Below are positions 36,187-48,172 of a stretch of DNA of 64,000 nucleotides, piece by piece. The notes beneath the pieces were generated by a model. It saw only the letters and a program-made list of their open reading frames with translations, did no database searches and was not told where the DNA came from. Position 1 is the first letter of the stretch, and each line of letters opens with the position of its first letter. The stretch comes from Blastococcus sp. CCUG 61487. GTDB lineage: Bacteria; Actinomycetota; Actinomycetes; Mycobacteriales; Geodermatophilaceae. The stretch lies in the NCBI RefSeq assembly GCF_005222955.1, contig NZ_LWUA01000112.1, positions 1-64,000 on the forward strand, in the 5' to 3' direction. Position numbers and translations under genes: made by a program.

Positions 36187-38358
36187 GTGCGTTCGCTGAC
36201 GGTCGTCGCTGCCGCCGCGCTGGTCCTTCTGCCCGCAGCCCCCGCATGGGCGGCGAACGCCGCTCCCGTGGCCGTCGACGACGCCGTCGACGTCAGGAGC
36301 AGCATCGTCGACGCCGGCCCCGTGCCCATCGACGCGCTCGCCAACGACAGCGACCCCGATGGCGACCCGCTCACCTACACCGCTGTGACGCCTCCGGCGC
36401 GGGGGACCGCCACCCTCGAGGGCGGGCGACTCATGTACCGCTTCCCCTATCGCGCCGAGGGCACGGACACGTTCACCTACACGGTCACCGACGGACAGGG
36501 CAACACCGCGACCGGCACCGTCACCGTCGCCCTCTGGGTGGACCCGGGCACGCCACGCACCCCCGCGATCACCATCCCGGCGCCGGGGTCGGCGACGATG
36601 ACCTGGACGGCGGCCCCGGGCGCGGTCCAGTACCGGATCTACCGGGACGGCGTGGTCGTGGACACCACCTCCGCGCTCACCTGGACCGACTCCGGGCTGC
36701 TCGACGGCACCGCCTACCGGTACGCGATCGCGGGGCTCAACGGCGGCGGCTTCGAGGGGCTCCCGCAGTGGCTCACCCGGAACCAGCGGCTGTTGACGCC
36801 GTCGGACCTGAGGGTGCTCCCGGTCGACGATCCGGCCGCGGTGTCGCTCGTCTGGCAGCGCCACGGCAGCTCCGGGCCCTGGCGCGTGTACCGGGACGGC
36901 GCCCTGGTGGCCACGACCAACGACCCCAGGTGGGTGGACCGGGGTCTGGTGACCGGCCGCGAGTACGGCTACCAGGTCCAACTGGTCGACCGGCCCACGC
37001 CCTTCGACTACGACGTCAGCCCGGACAGCGCCCTGACCGACGTCGTCCGGGCCACCCCCGCACCGCTCAGCCCCATAGCGCGGCTCTACCTGCTGCACCT
37101 GGTGCGCGGCAGCGGCGCCGGCGAGAGCGACCTCGGCGCGGTGACGGTTCCGGAGCGCGCCGTCCCGGGAGGACGCCAGCAGGACCACGTCAACGGCCTC
37201 ATCGCGCAGCGGGACGGCGGCCCAGCCGTTGCCGTCCTCTACGACTTCGCCACCACCTACGTGGCGGCCGGCGGCGTCTCGAGCGAGCTCGGCTACCCGA
37301 TCGCCCCCCTCGAGTGCGGACTGCGGGACGGCGGCTGCGCGCAGTCCTTCGAGGGCGGTGGCCTCTGGGCGTGGCAGATCGCGGATCCCCGGATCGTCCT
37401 GGACGAGGTGCATATCGCCTGGGCCAGGCACTCGCGGGAGAGCGGCCGGCTCGGTTACCCGACGGACGACGTGATCTGCGGCCTGCGCGCCGATGGCTGC
37501 TTCCAGGAGTTCCAGGGCGGGTCCATCTACTCGTCCCCCGCCACCGGAACGCACTCGGTCTTCACGCCGTACGAGGAGGTCTGGGCCCGGCACGGCTGGG
37601 AGGAGGGCCGGCTCGGCTACCCGACCAAGGACGAGGAGTGCGGCCCCGTCGGCGCCTGCTACCAGCAGTTCCAGGGCGGCATCCTGTTCTGGACGCCGGC
37701 CACCGGAGTGCGCGCGGTGTTCACGCCCTACAACGACTTCTGGGGCAACCGCGGCGGCGGCATCACCGGCCGCCTGGGCGCACCGACGACGGACGAGATC
37801 TGCACGCCAGGCCGCGGCTGCCACCAGAACTTCCAGGGCGGCACCATCCACTGGTCGCCGGCCACCGGCATGCACGCCGTCTTCACCCCCTACGGCCAGG
37901 TCTGGGCCCGGCACGGTGGAGACGCCGGCCGGTTGGGGTATCCGACCTCGAACGAGATCTGCACGCCTGGCCGCGGCTGCCACCAGAACTTCCAGGGCGG
38001 CACCATCCACTGGTCCCCGGTCGGCGGCATGCACGCCGTCTTCACCCCCTACGGCCAGGTCTGGGCCCGGCACGGCGGGGACGCCGGCCGGTTCGGCTAC
38101 CCGCTGACCGAGGAGATCTGCACGGCGAGCGGTTGCCGCCAGGAGTTCCAGGGCGCCTCCGTCTACTGGTCGCCGGCCGGTGGGATCCACGCCGTCTTCG
38201 GCGGCCTCCGCGACACCTGGCTGCGGTACGGCGGGCCGATGGGCCGGCTGGGCTACCCACTCGGTGGCGAGGGTTTCTGGGCGGGCGCCTACCGGCAGAA
38301 CTTCCAGGGCGGCACGATCGCGATCACCGGCTGGGGACCGCAGATCACCTACCGGTGA
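36187..38358 (+). CDS. Secreted multidomain protein with cadherin-like, Fn3-like and LGFP repeats
   Basis: The 723-residue protein has a GTG start 7 nt after GAGGAG and a signal peptide ending APAWA. Residues about 25-120 form a cadherin-like tandem domain (VAVDDAVDV, NDSDPDGDPLTYT, TFTYTVTDGQGN). Two Fn3-like modules follow (VQYRIYRDG, GPWRVYRDG). From about 345 to the end there are about eight LGFP repeats with LGYP, CxxxxCxQxFQGG and HAVFTPYxxVWARHG cores. LGFP repeats occur in mycolate-transferase tails and wall proteins, so it is probably exported and wall- or glycan-binding. Two adjacent repeats are nearly identical at DNA level. Confidence 0.85.
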   Translation: MRSLTVVAAAALVLLPAAPAWAANAAPVAVDDAVDVRSSIVDAGPVPIDALANDSDPDGDPLTYTAVTPPARGTATLEGGRLMYRFPYRAEGTDTFTYTVTDGQGNTATGTVTVALWVDPGTPRTPAITIPAPGSATMTWTAAPGAVQYRIYRDGVVVDTTSALTWTDSGLLDGTAYRYAIAGLNGGGFEGLPQWLTRNQRLLTPSDLRVLPVDDPAAVSLVWQRHGSSGPWRVYRDGALVATTNDPRWVDRGLVTGREYGYQVQLVDRPTPFDYDVSPDSALTDVVRATPAPLSPIARLYLLHLVRGSGAGESDLGAVTVPERAVPGGRQQDHVNGLIAQRDGGPAVAVLYDFATTYVAAGGVSSELGYPIAPLECGLRDGGCAQSFEGGGLWAWQIADPRIVLDEVHIAWARHSRESGRLGYPTDDVICGLRADGCFQEFQGGSIYSSPATGTHSVFTPYEEVWARHGWEEGRLGYPTKDEECGPVGACYQQFQGGILFWTPATGVRAVFTPYNDFWGNRGGGITGRLGAPTTDEICTPGRGCHQNFQGGTIHWSPATGMHAVFTPYGQVWARHGGDAGRLGYPTSNEICTPGRGCHQNFQGGTIHWSPVGGMHAVFTPYGQVWARHGGDAGRFGYPLTEEICTASGCRQEFQGASVYWSPAGGIHAVFGGLRDTWLRYGGPMGRLGYPLGGEGFWAGAYRQNFQGGTIAITGWGPQITYR
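37795..38112 (+). repeat. 159-bp near-identical tandem duplication inside LGFP gene
   Basis: The copies beginning GAGATCTGCACGCC at 37795 and 37954 differ at only a few bases over about 150 bp, much closer than the other LGFP units. The period equals 53 codons. This indicates a recent in-frame duplication. Confidence 0.75.
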
Positions 38359-38371
38359 GGCATCCGAGCGG

Positions 38372-39112
38372 TCACTGCCGCCAGGTGTAGGTGCAGTCGG
38401 CCGCCGCCGTCCGGCCCGCCGGGTCGGTGAGCACGGCGCTCACCCGGTACGTGCCCGGCTGCTCGTAGGTGTGCGAGAAGATCGCGCCCAGGCGGCTGCT
38501 GGTGTCGGTGTAGATGTCGCCGTCGCCGTAGTCGATCGTCACCTCGTAGGGCGTCGGCGCGGTGATCTCGTGGGGGAAGCGTGGCGAGGCGCCGGCCCCC
38601 TCGGGGCAGGTCAGTGTCATCGAGAGCCCGGCCGCCGAGGCCGTCGCGGCCGAGCCGGGGGCCGGCGGCGGGGCGGGAGAGCCGGTCGTCGGCGCTGCAG
38701 CGGTCGGAGCGGCACCCGGAGCCGGGGTGGTCGGCGTGACCGCCTGCACCTCCGCCGAGGTGTCGGCCGGCGTCGAGTTCCCTCCCTGTCCCGCGATGAT
38801 CGTCCCGACGGCGGCGCCCGCGAGCGCCAGGGCACCGACGATCACGCCGATCTTCTGGTTCCGCTTCCGCCGTCGCGAGCGGGCCGCATAGCTCTCCGCG
38901 GCGGAACGCTGGGGACGCGCCGGCTTGCGGTTCGCCGGCCGCGCACCTGCACCGCGCTTCGCGTCCGGTTCCGACGGGGCCGTCGTCCCGGAGATCTCGA
39001 CGGTCTCGCCCGACGACGGGTTCCTGGCCGCCGCGGGCTTCTTCCTGGCCTTGGGCTGCGATCCGTGCGGCCGCGACTTCCGCTGCGGCTGCTTCCGTCC
39101 CCGTCCGCTCAC
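38372..39112 (-). CDS. Membrane-anchored PKD-domain protein
   Basis: The 246-residue protein has a GTG start. Residues 1-85 are very basic and Pro/Ala-rich, followed by one membrane helix (IGVIVGALALAGAAVGTIIAG, about 88-108). A Thr/Pro/Ala linker follows, then a C-terminal PKD fold (YEVTIDYGDGD, FSHTYEQPGTYRVSAVLTDPAGR). The charge pattern puts the N-terminus in the cytosol and the PKD domain outside. It may be a wall or surface adhesion protein, like the LGFP protein that converges on it. Confidence 0.7.
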   Translation of the reverse strand: MSGRGRKQPQRKSRPHGSQPKARKKPAAARNPSSGETVEISGTTAPSEPDAKRGAGARPANRKPARPQRSAAESYAARSRRRKRNQKIGVIVGALALAGAAVGTIIAGQGGNSTPADTSAEVQAVTPTTPAPGAAPTAAAPTTGSPAPPPAPGSAATASAAGLSMTLTCPEGAGASPRFPHEITAPTPYEVTIDYGDGDIYTDTSSRLGAIFSHTYEQPGTYRVSAVLTDPAGRTAAADCTYTWRQ

Positions 39113-39202
39113 CTGTCCGCTCCTCGACCGCGCGCGCTCCCGTGGCTGCGATCGGCGCAGTCTGCAGTCAGGCCCGCGGAGACGGAACCCCTTCGGCCGC
39201 GG

Positions 39203-40069
39203 TCAGCCGAACGCGGTACCGGTGAGCGTCTCGTAGGCGGTGACGTAGCGCTCGCGGGTGGCTGCGACGACGTCGGCCGGCAGCTCCGGCGGCGGCGAGA
39301 CGCGGTCCCAGCCGGACGACGTCAGCCAGTCCCGCACGAACTGCTTGTCGTAGGAGGGCTGCACGTCACCGGGCGACCAGGTGGCCGCCGGCCAGAAGCG
39401 GGACGAGTCGGGGGTGAGCACCTCGTCGCCGAGCACCAGCTCGTCCCCGGAGAGGCCGAACTCGAACTTGGTGTCGGCCAGGATGATCCCGGCGGCCTCG
39501 GCGATCTCGGCCGCCCGCGCGTAGAGCGCCAGGGTCAGCTCGCGCAGCTGGATCGCCCGCTCCTCCCCGACGGCGGTGACGACGGCGGAGAAGTCGATCG
39601 CCTCGTCGTGCTCGCCGACGGCGGCCTTCGTCGACGGCGTGAAGACCGGCTCGGGCAGCCGCGACCCCTCGACCAGGCCGGGGGGCAGCGGCACGTCGCA
39701 GATCGAGCCGGTGCGCCGGTACTCCACGGTTCCCGACCCCGACAGGTAGCCGCGGGCCACGCACTCGACGGGCAGCATCTCCAGCCGGCGCACCAGCATC
39801 GCCCGGCCCTCGACGGCCGGGGGCACGTCGGTGGCCGACACCAGGTGGTGCGACGCCCCGAACCGGGCCAGCACCGGCGCCAGCTGGTCGAACCACCACA
39901 CCGAGAGCCGGGTGAGCACCTTCCCCTTGTCGGGGATCGGGGTGGGCAGCACGTGGTCGTACGCCGAGATGCGGTCGGAGGCGACGAGCAGCAGCCGGTC
40001 GGGGGCGGCCGGGGTGGAGGCGTCGTAGATCTCCCGCACCTTGCCGCGGGCGACGAGCGGGAGGTCCAT
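39203..40069 (-). CDS. purC: SAICAR synthetase
   Basis: The 288-residue protein catalyses ATP-dependent joining of CAIR and aspartate. It shows ARGKVREIYD, SDRISAYDHVLPTPIPDKG, ECVARGYLSGSG, DTKFEFGL and DEVLTPDSSRFWP. Length is usual. Its ATG overlaps the purB stop (TGATG), so purB and purC are translationally coupled. Confidence 0.96.
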   Translation of the reverse strand: MDLPLVARGKVREIYDASTPAAPDRLLLVASDRISAYDHVLPTPIPDKGKVLTRLSVWWFDQLAPVLARFGASHHLVSATDVPPAVEGRAMLVRRLEMLPVECVARGYLSGSGTVEYRRTGSICDVPLPPGLVEGSRLPEPVFTPSTKAAVGEHDEAIDFSAVVTAVGEERAIQLRELTLALYARAAEIAEAAGIILADTKFEFGLSGDELVLGDEVLTPDSSRFWPAATWSPGDVQPSYDKQFVRDWLTSSGWDRVSPPPELPADVVAATRERYVTAYETLTGTAFG

Positions 40070-41376
40070 CAGCTCAGCGCCGCGAGCCGGTCGAACAGCG
40101 GCCCGAGGTTGGTGACGTAGCGCTCCGGCCGGCAGATCTCGTCCAGCCGCGCCTCGTCGAGCGTCACGCCGTCGGTCGCCGCCCGGGCGCGCAGCGTCTC
40201 GCGGAACGGGACACCCGAGTTCCAGGTCTCCATCGCCGCCCCCTGCACCAGCGCGTAGGCGTCCTCGCGGGAGAGCCCGCCCTCGACCAGCTCCAGCAGC
40301 ACCGACGAGGTGTAGATCAGCCCGCCGGTCGACTCGAGGTTGGCCCGCATCCGGTCGGCGTCGACGACCAGGTTCTCGACCAGCCCGGTGGTCAGGTGCA
40401 GCAGGTAGTCGGTGGTGATCGCGGCGTCGGGCAGGAAGACCCGCTCGGTCGACGAGTGCGAGATGTCCCGCTCGTGCCACAGCGGGATGCCCTCCATCAC
40501 CGGCACGATCGCCGCCCGCACCACCCGCGCGAGGCCCGCGATGCGCTCGGAGCGGATCGGGTTCTTCTTGTGCGGCATCGCGCTCGAGCCCTTCTGGCCC
40601 GACCCGAACGCCTCGGACAGCTCGCGCACCTCGGTCCGCTGCCCGTGCCGGACCTCCAGCGCGATCGCCTCGCAGACGGTGGCGATCACGGCCAGGGCCG
40701 AGACCCACTCCGAGATCGAGTCGCGGATGACCACCTGGGTCGACGCGTCGGCAGGCTTCAGCCCCAGCGCGTCGGCGACCGCCACCTCGACCGACGGGTC
40801 GATGAGGGAGTACGTGCCGACGGCGCCGGAGATGGCGACGACGCCGACCCGCTCGCGGGCGGCCTTCAGCCGGTCCCGCGACCGGGCCATCGCGAAGGCG
40901 AGGTCGGCGACCCGGTGCCCCCACACGACCGGCTCGGCGTGCACGCCGTGGGTGCGGCCGACCCGGATCGTCTCCCGGTGCGCCAGCCCGTGGTCGCGCA
41001 GCGCGGCGACCAGCCGGTCGGCCTTGGCCAGCAGCACGTCGGTGGCGTCGGTGAGCTGGACGGCGAGCGCGGTGTCGAGCAGGTCCGACGACGTCATGCC
41101 GTGGTGCACGTAGGCGGCGGCCGAGCGGGGCTCGGTGTTGTCCGCCCACGCGGTGAGGAACGCGATGACGTCGTGCTGCGTCGTCTCCTCGATCTCCGCG
41201 ACCCGCTCCGGGGTCGGCGGAGGCGCGTTGCGGACGGGCTCCACGACGTCGGCGGGCACCCGTCCGGCGGCGGCGTGCGCCTCGAGCACGAGCGTCTCCA
41301 CGCGGCACCACAGGTCGTACTTGTGCTGGTCGCTCCAGACCCGCCCCATCTCGGGGAGCGTGTAGCGCTCGATCAT
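40069..41376 (-). CDS. purB: Adenylosuccinate lyase
   Basis: The 435-residue lyase acts twice in purine synthesis, on SAICAR and adenylosuccinate. It shows THGVHAEPVVWGHR, the catalytic serine loop GSSAMPHKKNP and the late ERDISHSSTERVFLPD segment. The ATG follows GAGGTGGGCCGG. It is separated by about 50 nt from purD and overlaps purC. Confidence 0.96.
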   Translation of the reverse strand: MIERYTLPEMGRVWSDQHKYDLWCRVETLVLEAHAAAGRVPADVVEPVRNAPPPTPERVAEIEETTQHDVIAFLTAWADNTEPRSAAAYVHHGMTSSDLLDTALAVQLTDATDVLLAKADRLVAALRDHGLAHRETIRVGRTHGVHAEPVVWGHRVADLAFAMARSRDRLKAARERVGVVAISGAVGTYSLIDPSVEVAVADALGLKPADASTQVVIRDSISEWVSALAVIATVCEAIALEVRHGQRTEVRELSEAFGSGQKGSSAMPHKKNPIRSERIAGLARVVRAAIVPVMEGIPLWHERDISHSSTERVFLPDAAITTDYLLHLTTGLVENLVVDADRMRANLESTGGLIYTSSVLLELVEGGLSREDAYALVQGAAMETWNSGVPFRETLRARAATDGVTLDEARLDEICRPERYVTNLGPLFDRLAALS

Positions 41377-41426
41377 CCGGCCCACCTCGTCGCCATCGGC
41401 ACGCCCCCTAGTCTTCCGCAGGCCGG

Positions 41427-42698
41427 TCAGCCCGGGAGGATCCGCCCCTCGACGGCGGCCAGCGCGATGTCGGTCCGCCAGTGGCACCCCTCCAGCCGGA
41501 CGGCGGCGACCCGCTCGTAGGCGGCCTGGCGGGCGGCGGCCAGGTCGGGCCCGACCGCGGTCACCGCGAGCACCCGTCCCCCGGCGCAGACGACCGTGCC
41601 GTCGTCGCCGAGCGCCGTCCCGGCGTGCAGGACCCCCTCGCCGTCGGCGCCGGTCACGAGGTCGCCGGTGCGGGGCGCCTCCGGGTACCCGTGCGCCGCG
41701 ACGACGACGGTGACCGCCGCACCCGGCCGCCATTCCAGCGGCGGGTGGTCGGCCAGCGTGCCGGTGGCCGCGGCGTGCAGCAGCCCGGCGAGCGGCGTCT
41801 CCAGCAGGGGCAGCACGACCTCGGTCTCGGGATCGCCGAAGCGGGCGTTGAACTCGACCACCCGCACGCCGCGCGAGGTGAGCGCCAGCCCGGCGTACAG
41901 CAGCCCGCTGAACGGCTCGCCGCGGCGGGCCATCTCGTCGACGGTGGGCTGCAGGACGGTCGCCAGCACCTCGTCGACCAGCCCGGCGGGCGCCCACGGC
42001 AGCGGCGCGTAGGCGCCCATGCCGCCGGTGTTCGGTCCGCCGTCGCCGTCGTCCCGGCGCTTGAAGTCCTGCGCGGGGATCAGCGGCAGCACCGTCGTCC
42101 CGTCGGTGACGGCGAACAGCGAGACCTCCGGGCCGTCCAGGTACTCCTCGACGAGGACCGCTCCGCCGGCGTCCAGGACCGCCCGCCCGTGGGCCACCGC
42201 GGCGTCGCGGTCCGGCGTCACCAGCACGCCCTTGCCGGCGGCCAGGCCGTCGTCCTTGACGACGTAGGGCGCCCCGCCGGTGAGCGCGGCCACCTCGTCG
42301 AGCGCCGTCTCCAGTTCGGCCGGACCGCCGACCGGCCACGCCCGCGCCGTGGGCACGCCCGCGGCCTCCATGACGTGCTTGGCGAAGGCCTTGCTGCCCT
42401 CGAGCTGCGCCGCCTGGGCCGAGGGGCCGAAGCAGGCGATGCCGGCGTCCCGGACGGCGTCGGCGGCGCCGGCCACCAAGGGCACCTCGGGGCCGACGAC
42501 GACCAGGTCGGCCCGCCAGGCCCGGGCCAGGCCCGCGATCGCGTCCGGGTCGCGGACGTCGAGCGGGAAGGACTCCGCGAGCGTCCGCGTGCCGGCGTTC
42601 CCCGGCGCGCACGCCAGCGCCGACACGGCGGGGTCGGAGGTCAGAGCCACGCACAGGGCGTGCTCCCGGGCACCGGAGCCGATCACGAGCACGCGCAC
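41427..42698 (-). CDS. purD: GAR synthetase (phosphoribosylamine-glycine ligase)
   Basis: The 423-residue ATP-grasp ligase makes glycinamide ribonucleotide. It shows [45 protein letters not shown] and [15 protein letters not shown]. The GTG start at 42698 lies 8 nt after TAGATT, making the purD-purB-purC transcript leaderless. An open frame upstream to 42785 is not expected to be translated. Confidence 0.96.
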   Translation of the reverse strand: MRVLVIGSGAREHALCVALTSDPAVSALACAPGNAGTRTLAESFPLDVRDPDAIAGLARAWRADLVVVGPEVPLVAGAADAVRDAGIACFGPSAQAAQLEGSKAFAKHVMEAAGVPTARAWPVGGPAELETALDEVAALTGGAPYVVKDDGLAAGKGVLVTPDRDAAVAHGRAVLDAGGAVLVEEYLDGPEVSLFAVTDGTTVLPLIPAQDFKRRDDGDGGPNTGGMGAYAPLPWAPAGLVDEVLATVLQPTVDEMARRGEPFSGLLYAGLALTSRGVRVVEFNARFGDPETEVVLPLLETPLAGLLHAAATGTLADHPPLEWRPGAAVTVVVAAHGYPEAPRTGDLVTGADGEGVLHAGTALGDDGTVVCAGGRVLAVTAVGPDLAAARQAAYERVAAVRLEGCHWRTDIALAAVEGRILPG

Positions 42699-42706
42699 GT
42701 GGCGGA

Positions 42707-42712
42707 AATCTA
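42707..42712 (-). promoter_or_regulatory. -10 box TAGATT, leaderless start of purD operon
   Basis: TAGATT (minus strand) is 8 nt before GTG 42698. Confidence 0.6.
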
Positions 42713-42904
42713 CCGGCGAGACCAGCGGGACGGGCGGGAGAACTTGGATCCGGCGCGACACGGCCGGCAACCAGATCTCAACCATGTGAGCTGGCTCACT
42801 AGGGGCGTGCGCCGTGCCTGGTCAACGCCGAGTGCATCGGACCGTGCGCAACACGTTCGCTCCAGTTCACCGCCTGGCCACCCGATTGAGGTGTTGTGGG
42901 ATCC

Positions 42905-43969
42905 ATGCGCGCGACCGAGTCGCTGGCCATGCCGCCCGTGACCCGCCTTCCCCGTCCTGCCGTCATCGGGCACCGCGGTGCCCCCGCCTACCGTCCCGAG
43001 CACACGGCGGCCAGCTTCGAGCTGGCGATCGACCAGGGCGCCGACCTCATCGAGCCCGACGTCGTCGTCACCCGCGACGGCGTCCTCGTCGTCCGGCACG
43101 AGAGCGACCTGTCGCTGTCGACCGACGTCGCCGAGCGCGCCGAGTTCGCCGACCGCCGCACCACGCGGCTGGTCCGGGGCGAGCAGGTGACCAGCTGGTT
43201 CACCGAGGACTTCGCCCTCGACGAGCTGCGCACGCTGCGCTCCGTCGAGCGGATGCCCGAGCTGCGGCCGCTGAACACCGCCTACGACGGGCAGTACGGG
43301 ATCCTCACCCTCGCCGAGGTCATCGAGCTGGCCCGCCGCCGCTCCACCCCCGAGCACCACGTCCAGGTGCTCGTGGAGCTCAAGAACGTCGTCTGGCCGA
43401 GCGGTTCCGGGCCGACCCTCGCGGCGCTGGCCGCCGACGAGCTGCGGAGGCTCGGCGTCGCACACGCGGCCGGCCCGGTGATCGTGCAGTCGTTCGACAC
43501 CGCGCTGCTCCGGGAGCTCCGCGATCGGCTGGGCGAGCACGGGCCGCGGCTGGTCCAGCTCGTCAGCGACTTCGAGCACGGCGACCGGATGGTCACCCGG
43601 GCGGGGCTGCGCGAGATCTCCACCTACGCCCAGGGCATCGGCCCGGGCCGGAAGCGGATCCTGGCCGCCGCCGCCTCCGACGGCAGCTGCCCGCTCGTCG
43701 TCGAGGCCCACCGGGCCGCGCTGTCGGTGTTCTGCTGGACGCTGCGCGCGGAGAACGCCTTCCTGCCCGCGCACCTCCGCAACGGCGACGAGGCCGGCGG
43801 GGCCGGCGACGTCGTGGCCCACGCGCAGGAGCTGCTCGACCTGGGCCTCGACGGCATCATCACCGACTCCCCCGACCAGGTCGTGACGGCGCTGCGGAGC
43901 CGGCTGCCCGTGCCCGCGGCCGACCGGCTCACCGCGGCCGCTTCGGCTGCTCACGCAGGGCGCGGCTGA
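42905..43969 (+). CDS. Glycerophosphodiester phosphodiesterase
   Basis: The protein has about 354 residues from ATG 42905 (GTG 42896 is also possible). It has the GDPD signature GHRGAPAYRPEHT, IEPDVVVTRDGVLVVRHE and a C-terminal DGIITDSPDQV. It hydrolyses glycerophosphodiesters to glycerol-3-phosphate and an alcohol. There is no signal peptide, so it is probably cytosolic. It is divergent from purD and its end overlaps the end of rsgA. Confidence 0.88.
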   Translation: MRATESLAMPPVTRLPRPAVIGHRGAPAYRPEHTAASFELAIDQGADLIEPDVVVTRDGVLVVRHESDLSLSTDVAERAEFADRRTTRLVRGEQVTSWFTEDFALDELRTLRSVERMPELRPLNTAYDGQYGILTLAEVIELARRRSTPEHHVQVLVELKNVVWPSGSGPTLAALAADELRRLGVAHAAGPVIVQSFDTALLRELRDRLGEHGPRLVQLVSDFEHGDRMVTRAGLREISTYAQGIGPGRKRILAAAASDGSCPLVVEAHRAALSVFCWTLRAENAFLPAHLRNGDEAGGAGDVVAHAQELLDLGLDGIITDSPDQVVTALRSRLPVPAADRLTAAASAAHAGRG

Positions 43970-44954
43970 ACGACCGGAGCCGGGCCTTCTCCTGCGCCCG
44001 CAGGCGGGCGTCCACGCGGAGCCGCTGGTGGTGCGCCTCGGCCTGCAGCTTGCGCCAGCCCAAGAACCGGGCGGGGTCGAGCCGCCCGTCGTCGATGGCG
44101 GCGGCCACCGCGCACCCCGGCTCGGAGCGGTGCCCGCAGTCGCGGAACCGGCAGTGCTCGGCCAGCTCGGCGATGTCGCCGTAGATCGTCGCCACCCCGG
44201 CCGCGTCCTCGTAGAGCGCCAGCTCCCGCATGCCCGGGGTGTCGACCAGCAGCGCTCCGCCGGGCAGCAGGTGGAGCTCGCGAGCGGTGGTGGTGTGCCG
44301 GCCACGGCCGTCCGCGCGGATGCCGCGGCTGCTCGCCACCGGCCCACCGGCCAGGGCGTTGAGCAGGCTGGACTTGCCGACGCCGGAGGGGCCCACCATC
44401 GCCGCGGTCCGGGCGGGCGGGAGCAGCGCGCGCACCGCGTCGAGCCCCTCTCCCGTGAGCGCGCTCACCGGCACGGTGTCCACGCCGAGGGCGTCCTCCC
44501 GCACCGACTCGACCGCGGCGGCGACGTCGTCGCACAGGTCGGCCTTGGTGAGCACGACGACCGGCGTCGCCCCGCTGTTCCATGCCACGGCCAGGTACCG
44601 CTCGACCCGGCGCGCACGGGGATCGGCGGTCAGCGCGTCGACGACGAACACCAGGTCGAGGTTCGCCGCGACCACCTGCGCCGACGAGGTGCGCCCCGCC
44701 GCCGTCCGGACGAACGCGCTGGTCCGGGGCAGCAGGGCCACGGCGAGCTCGCCGCGCAGCGCCACCCAGTCGCCCACCGCCGGCCCGGTCGGCTCGTCGG
44801 CGTAGAGGGCCTGGGCGGGGATTGCGTGGGTCTCGCCGGCGCCGCCGAGGACCGTCAGCCGGCCGCGGTCGACGCGGGCCACCCGGGCGGGCGTGCACCC
44901 GGCGGGGAGCTGGCCGTCCCGGGCCGCCGTCCAGCCCAGCGCGAGGAGATCCAC
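43929..44954 (-). CDS. rsgA: Ribosome small-subunit GTPase RsgA
   Basis: The 341-residue protein has an OB-fold-like N-terminus and a circularly permuted GTPase: TKAD (G4) comes before GPSGVGKSS (G1), and DTPGMREL (G3) follows. The C-terminal zinc knuckle (CRFRDCGHRSEPGC) is complete. It acts in late 30S maturation. The GTG at 44954 gives family length. Its last 41 bases overlap the GDPD gene on the opposite strand. It lies 43 bp after purA. Confidence 0.93.
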   Translation of the reverse strand: MDLLALGWTAARDGQLPAGCTPARVARVDRGRLTVLGGAGETHAIPAQALYADEPTGPAVGDWVALRGELAVALLPRTSAFVRTAAGRTSSAQVVAANLDLVFVVDALTADPRARRVERYLAVAWNSGATPVVVLTKADLCDDVAAAVESVREDALGVDTVPVSALTGEGLDAVRALLPPARTAAMVGPSGVGKSSLLNALAGGPVASSRGIRADGRGRHTTTARELHLLPGGALLVDTPGMRELALYEDAAGVATIYGDIAELAEHCRFRDCGHRSEPGCAVAAAIDDGRLDPARFLGWRKLQAEAHHQRLRVDARLRAQEKARLRSFSRALREQPKRPR

Positions 44955-44997
44955 GCCGGGAATGGTGGCGCGCGACGGCCGCGCCGTCGCGCGATTT

Positions 44998-47034
<2,037 letters not shown>

Positions 47035-47116
47035 ACCGGGGTCGGGCAGACTGGGTCACCCGACCTCAGGAGAACACGCTGCCGTCGTCCCACCGCCCCA
47101 CCGGAGCGCGCCGGTG

Positions 47117-48172
47117 ATGGTCGACCGCCTGCCCGGGACGAGGCGGCCCGCGACACCCCCTCCCGGAACCACCTGGGGGCGGTGGATCCTCGCGCGGCCG
47201 AGCCTCCCGGCCGTGCTCACCCTCGTCCTCCTGCTGGGCTTCTTCGCGCTGCAGGCCCCCGATCTGCTGTCCAGCGCCGGGATCGCCGGCGTGCTCGAGG
47301 TGGCCGCGATGCTCGGCATCGGCGGCGTCGCCGTGGCCCTGCTCCTGGTGGCCGGCCAGTTCGACCTCTCCGTGGGGATGCTCGCCCTGGCGTCGTCCGC
47401 GACCACCGCGCTGCTCGTCGACCAGGCCGGCTGGGGGATCTGGCCCGCGCTGGCCGCCTCGCTCGCCGGCGCGCTGCTCGTGGGCCTGGTCAACGGCGTG
47501 CTGGTGGTCAACACCGGCCTGCCCAGCTTCCTCGTGACGCTCGCGACGGTGCTCATCCTGCAGGGGACCACGCTGGTGGTGCTGCAGAACCTGGCCGGCT
47601 CCGCCCGGATCGGGGGGCTCGAGGACGCATCGGGATGGGCGTCGGCGACCACGGTGTTCGACTCGACGGCCCGCGTCGGCGACGGGGAGTTCCGGGTCTC
47701 GCTGCTGTGGTGGCTGGGGGTCACCGCCGTCGCCACCTGGGCGCTGTGGCGGACCAAGTTCGGCAACGCCGTCTTCGCCACCGGAGGCGCCCGAACCGCG
47801 GCCCGAGAGCTGGGGGTGCCCGTGCGACGGACCACCGTGGGCCTGTTCTGCCTCAGCGCGACGGCCGGCTGGCTCATCGGCACGCTCGGGCTGGTCCGGT
47901 TCGGCGGGATCGAGGCGAACGGCGAGGGGCTGATCATCGGCATCGAGTTCGTCGTGGTCGCCGTCCTGGGCGGCAGCCTGCTCGTCGGGGGGTACGGCTC
48001 GGCCTTCGGCGCGGCCGTCGGCGCGCTGCTGTACGGCGTCCTGCGGGAAGGCATCGATCGGGCCGGCTGGGACCCGCCCTGGTTCCAGGCGCTGCTCGGT
48101 GTGCTGCTGCTGGTCGCGGTGCTGGCCAACGGCGTGGTGGCCAGCCGGCTCAGGGGGGTGCCCCGCTCGTGA
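47117..48172 (+). CDS. Sugar-type ABC transporter permease (RbsC/FrcC-like)
   Basis: The 351-residue protein has eight to ten membrane helices in the BPD_transp_2 pattern. AGQFDLSVGMLALASS matches the EAA-like loop of ribose-class permeases, and ATGGARTAARELGVPVRRT is the conserved cytoplasmic loop (usually GGN..AA..SGI). It would form the pore of a pentose- or fructose-class importer with the ATPase encoded next. No substrate-binding protein gene is present. Confidence 0.85.
   Translation: MVDRLPGTRRPATPPPGTTWGRWILARPSLPAVLTLVLLLGFFALQAPDLLSSAGIAGVLEVAAMLGIGGVAVALLLVAGQFDLSVGMLALASSATTALLVDQAGWGIWPALAASLAGALLVGLVNGVLVVNTGLPSFLVTLATVLILQGTTLVVLQNLAGSARIGGLEDASGWASATTVFDSTARVGDGEFRVSLLWWLGVTAVATWALWRTKFGNAVFATGGARTAARELGVPVRRTTVGLFCLSATAGWLIGTLGLVRFGGIEANGEGLIIGIEFVVVAVLGGSLLVGGYGSAFGAAVGALLYGVLREGIDRAGWDPPWFQALLGVLLLVAVLANGVVASRLRGVPRS

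Noticed and set aside
36099-38390. 763-codon frame overlapping the LGFP gene
   Set aside because: Arg/Pro/Gly-rich shadow frame; the other frame has a signal peptide and clear repeats.
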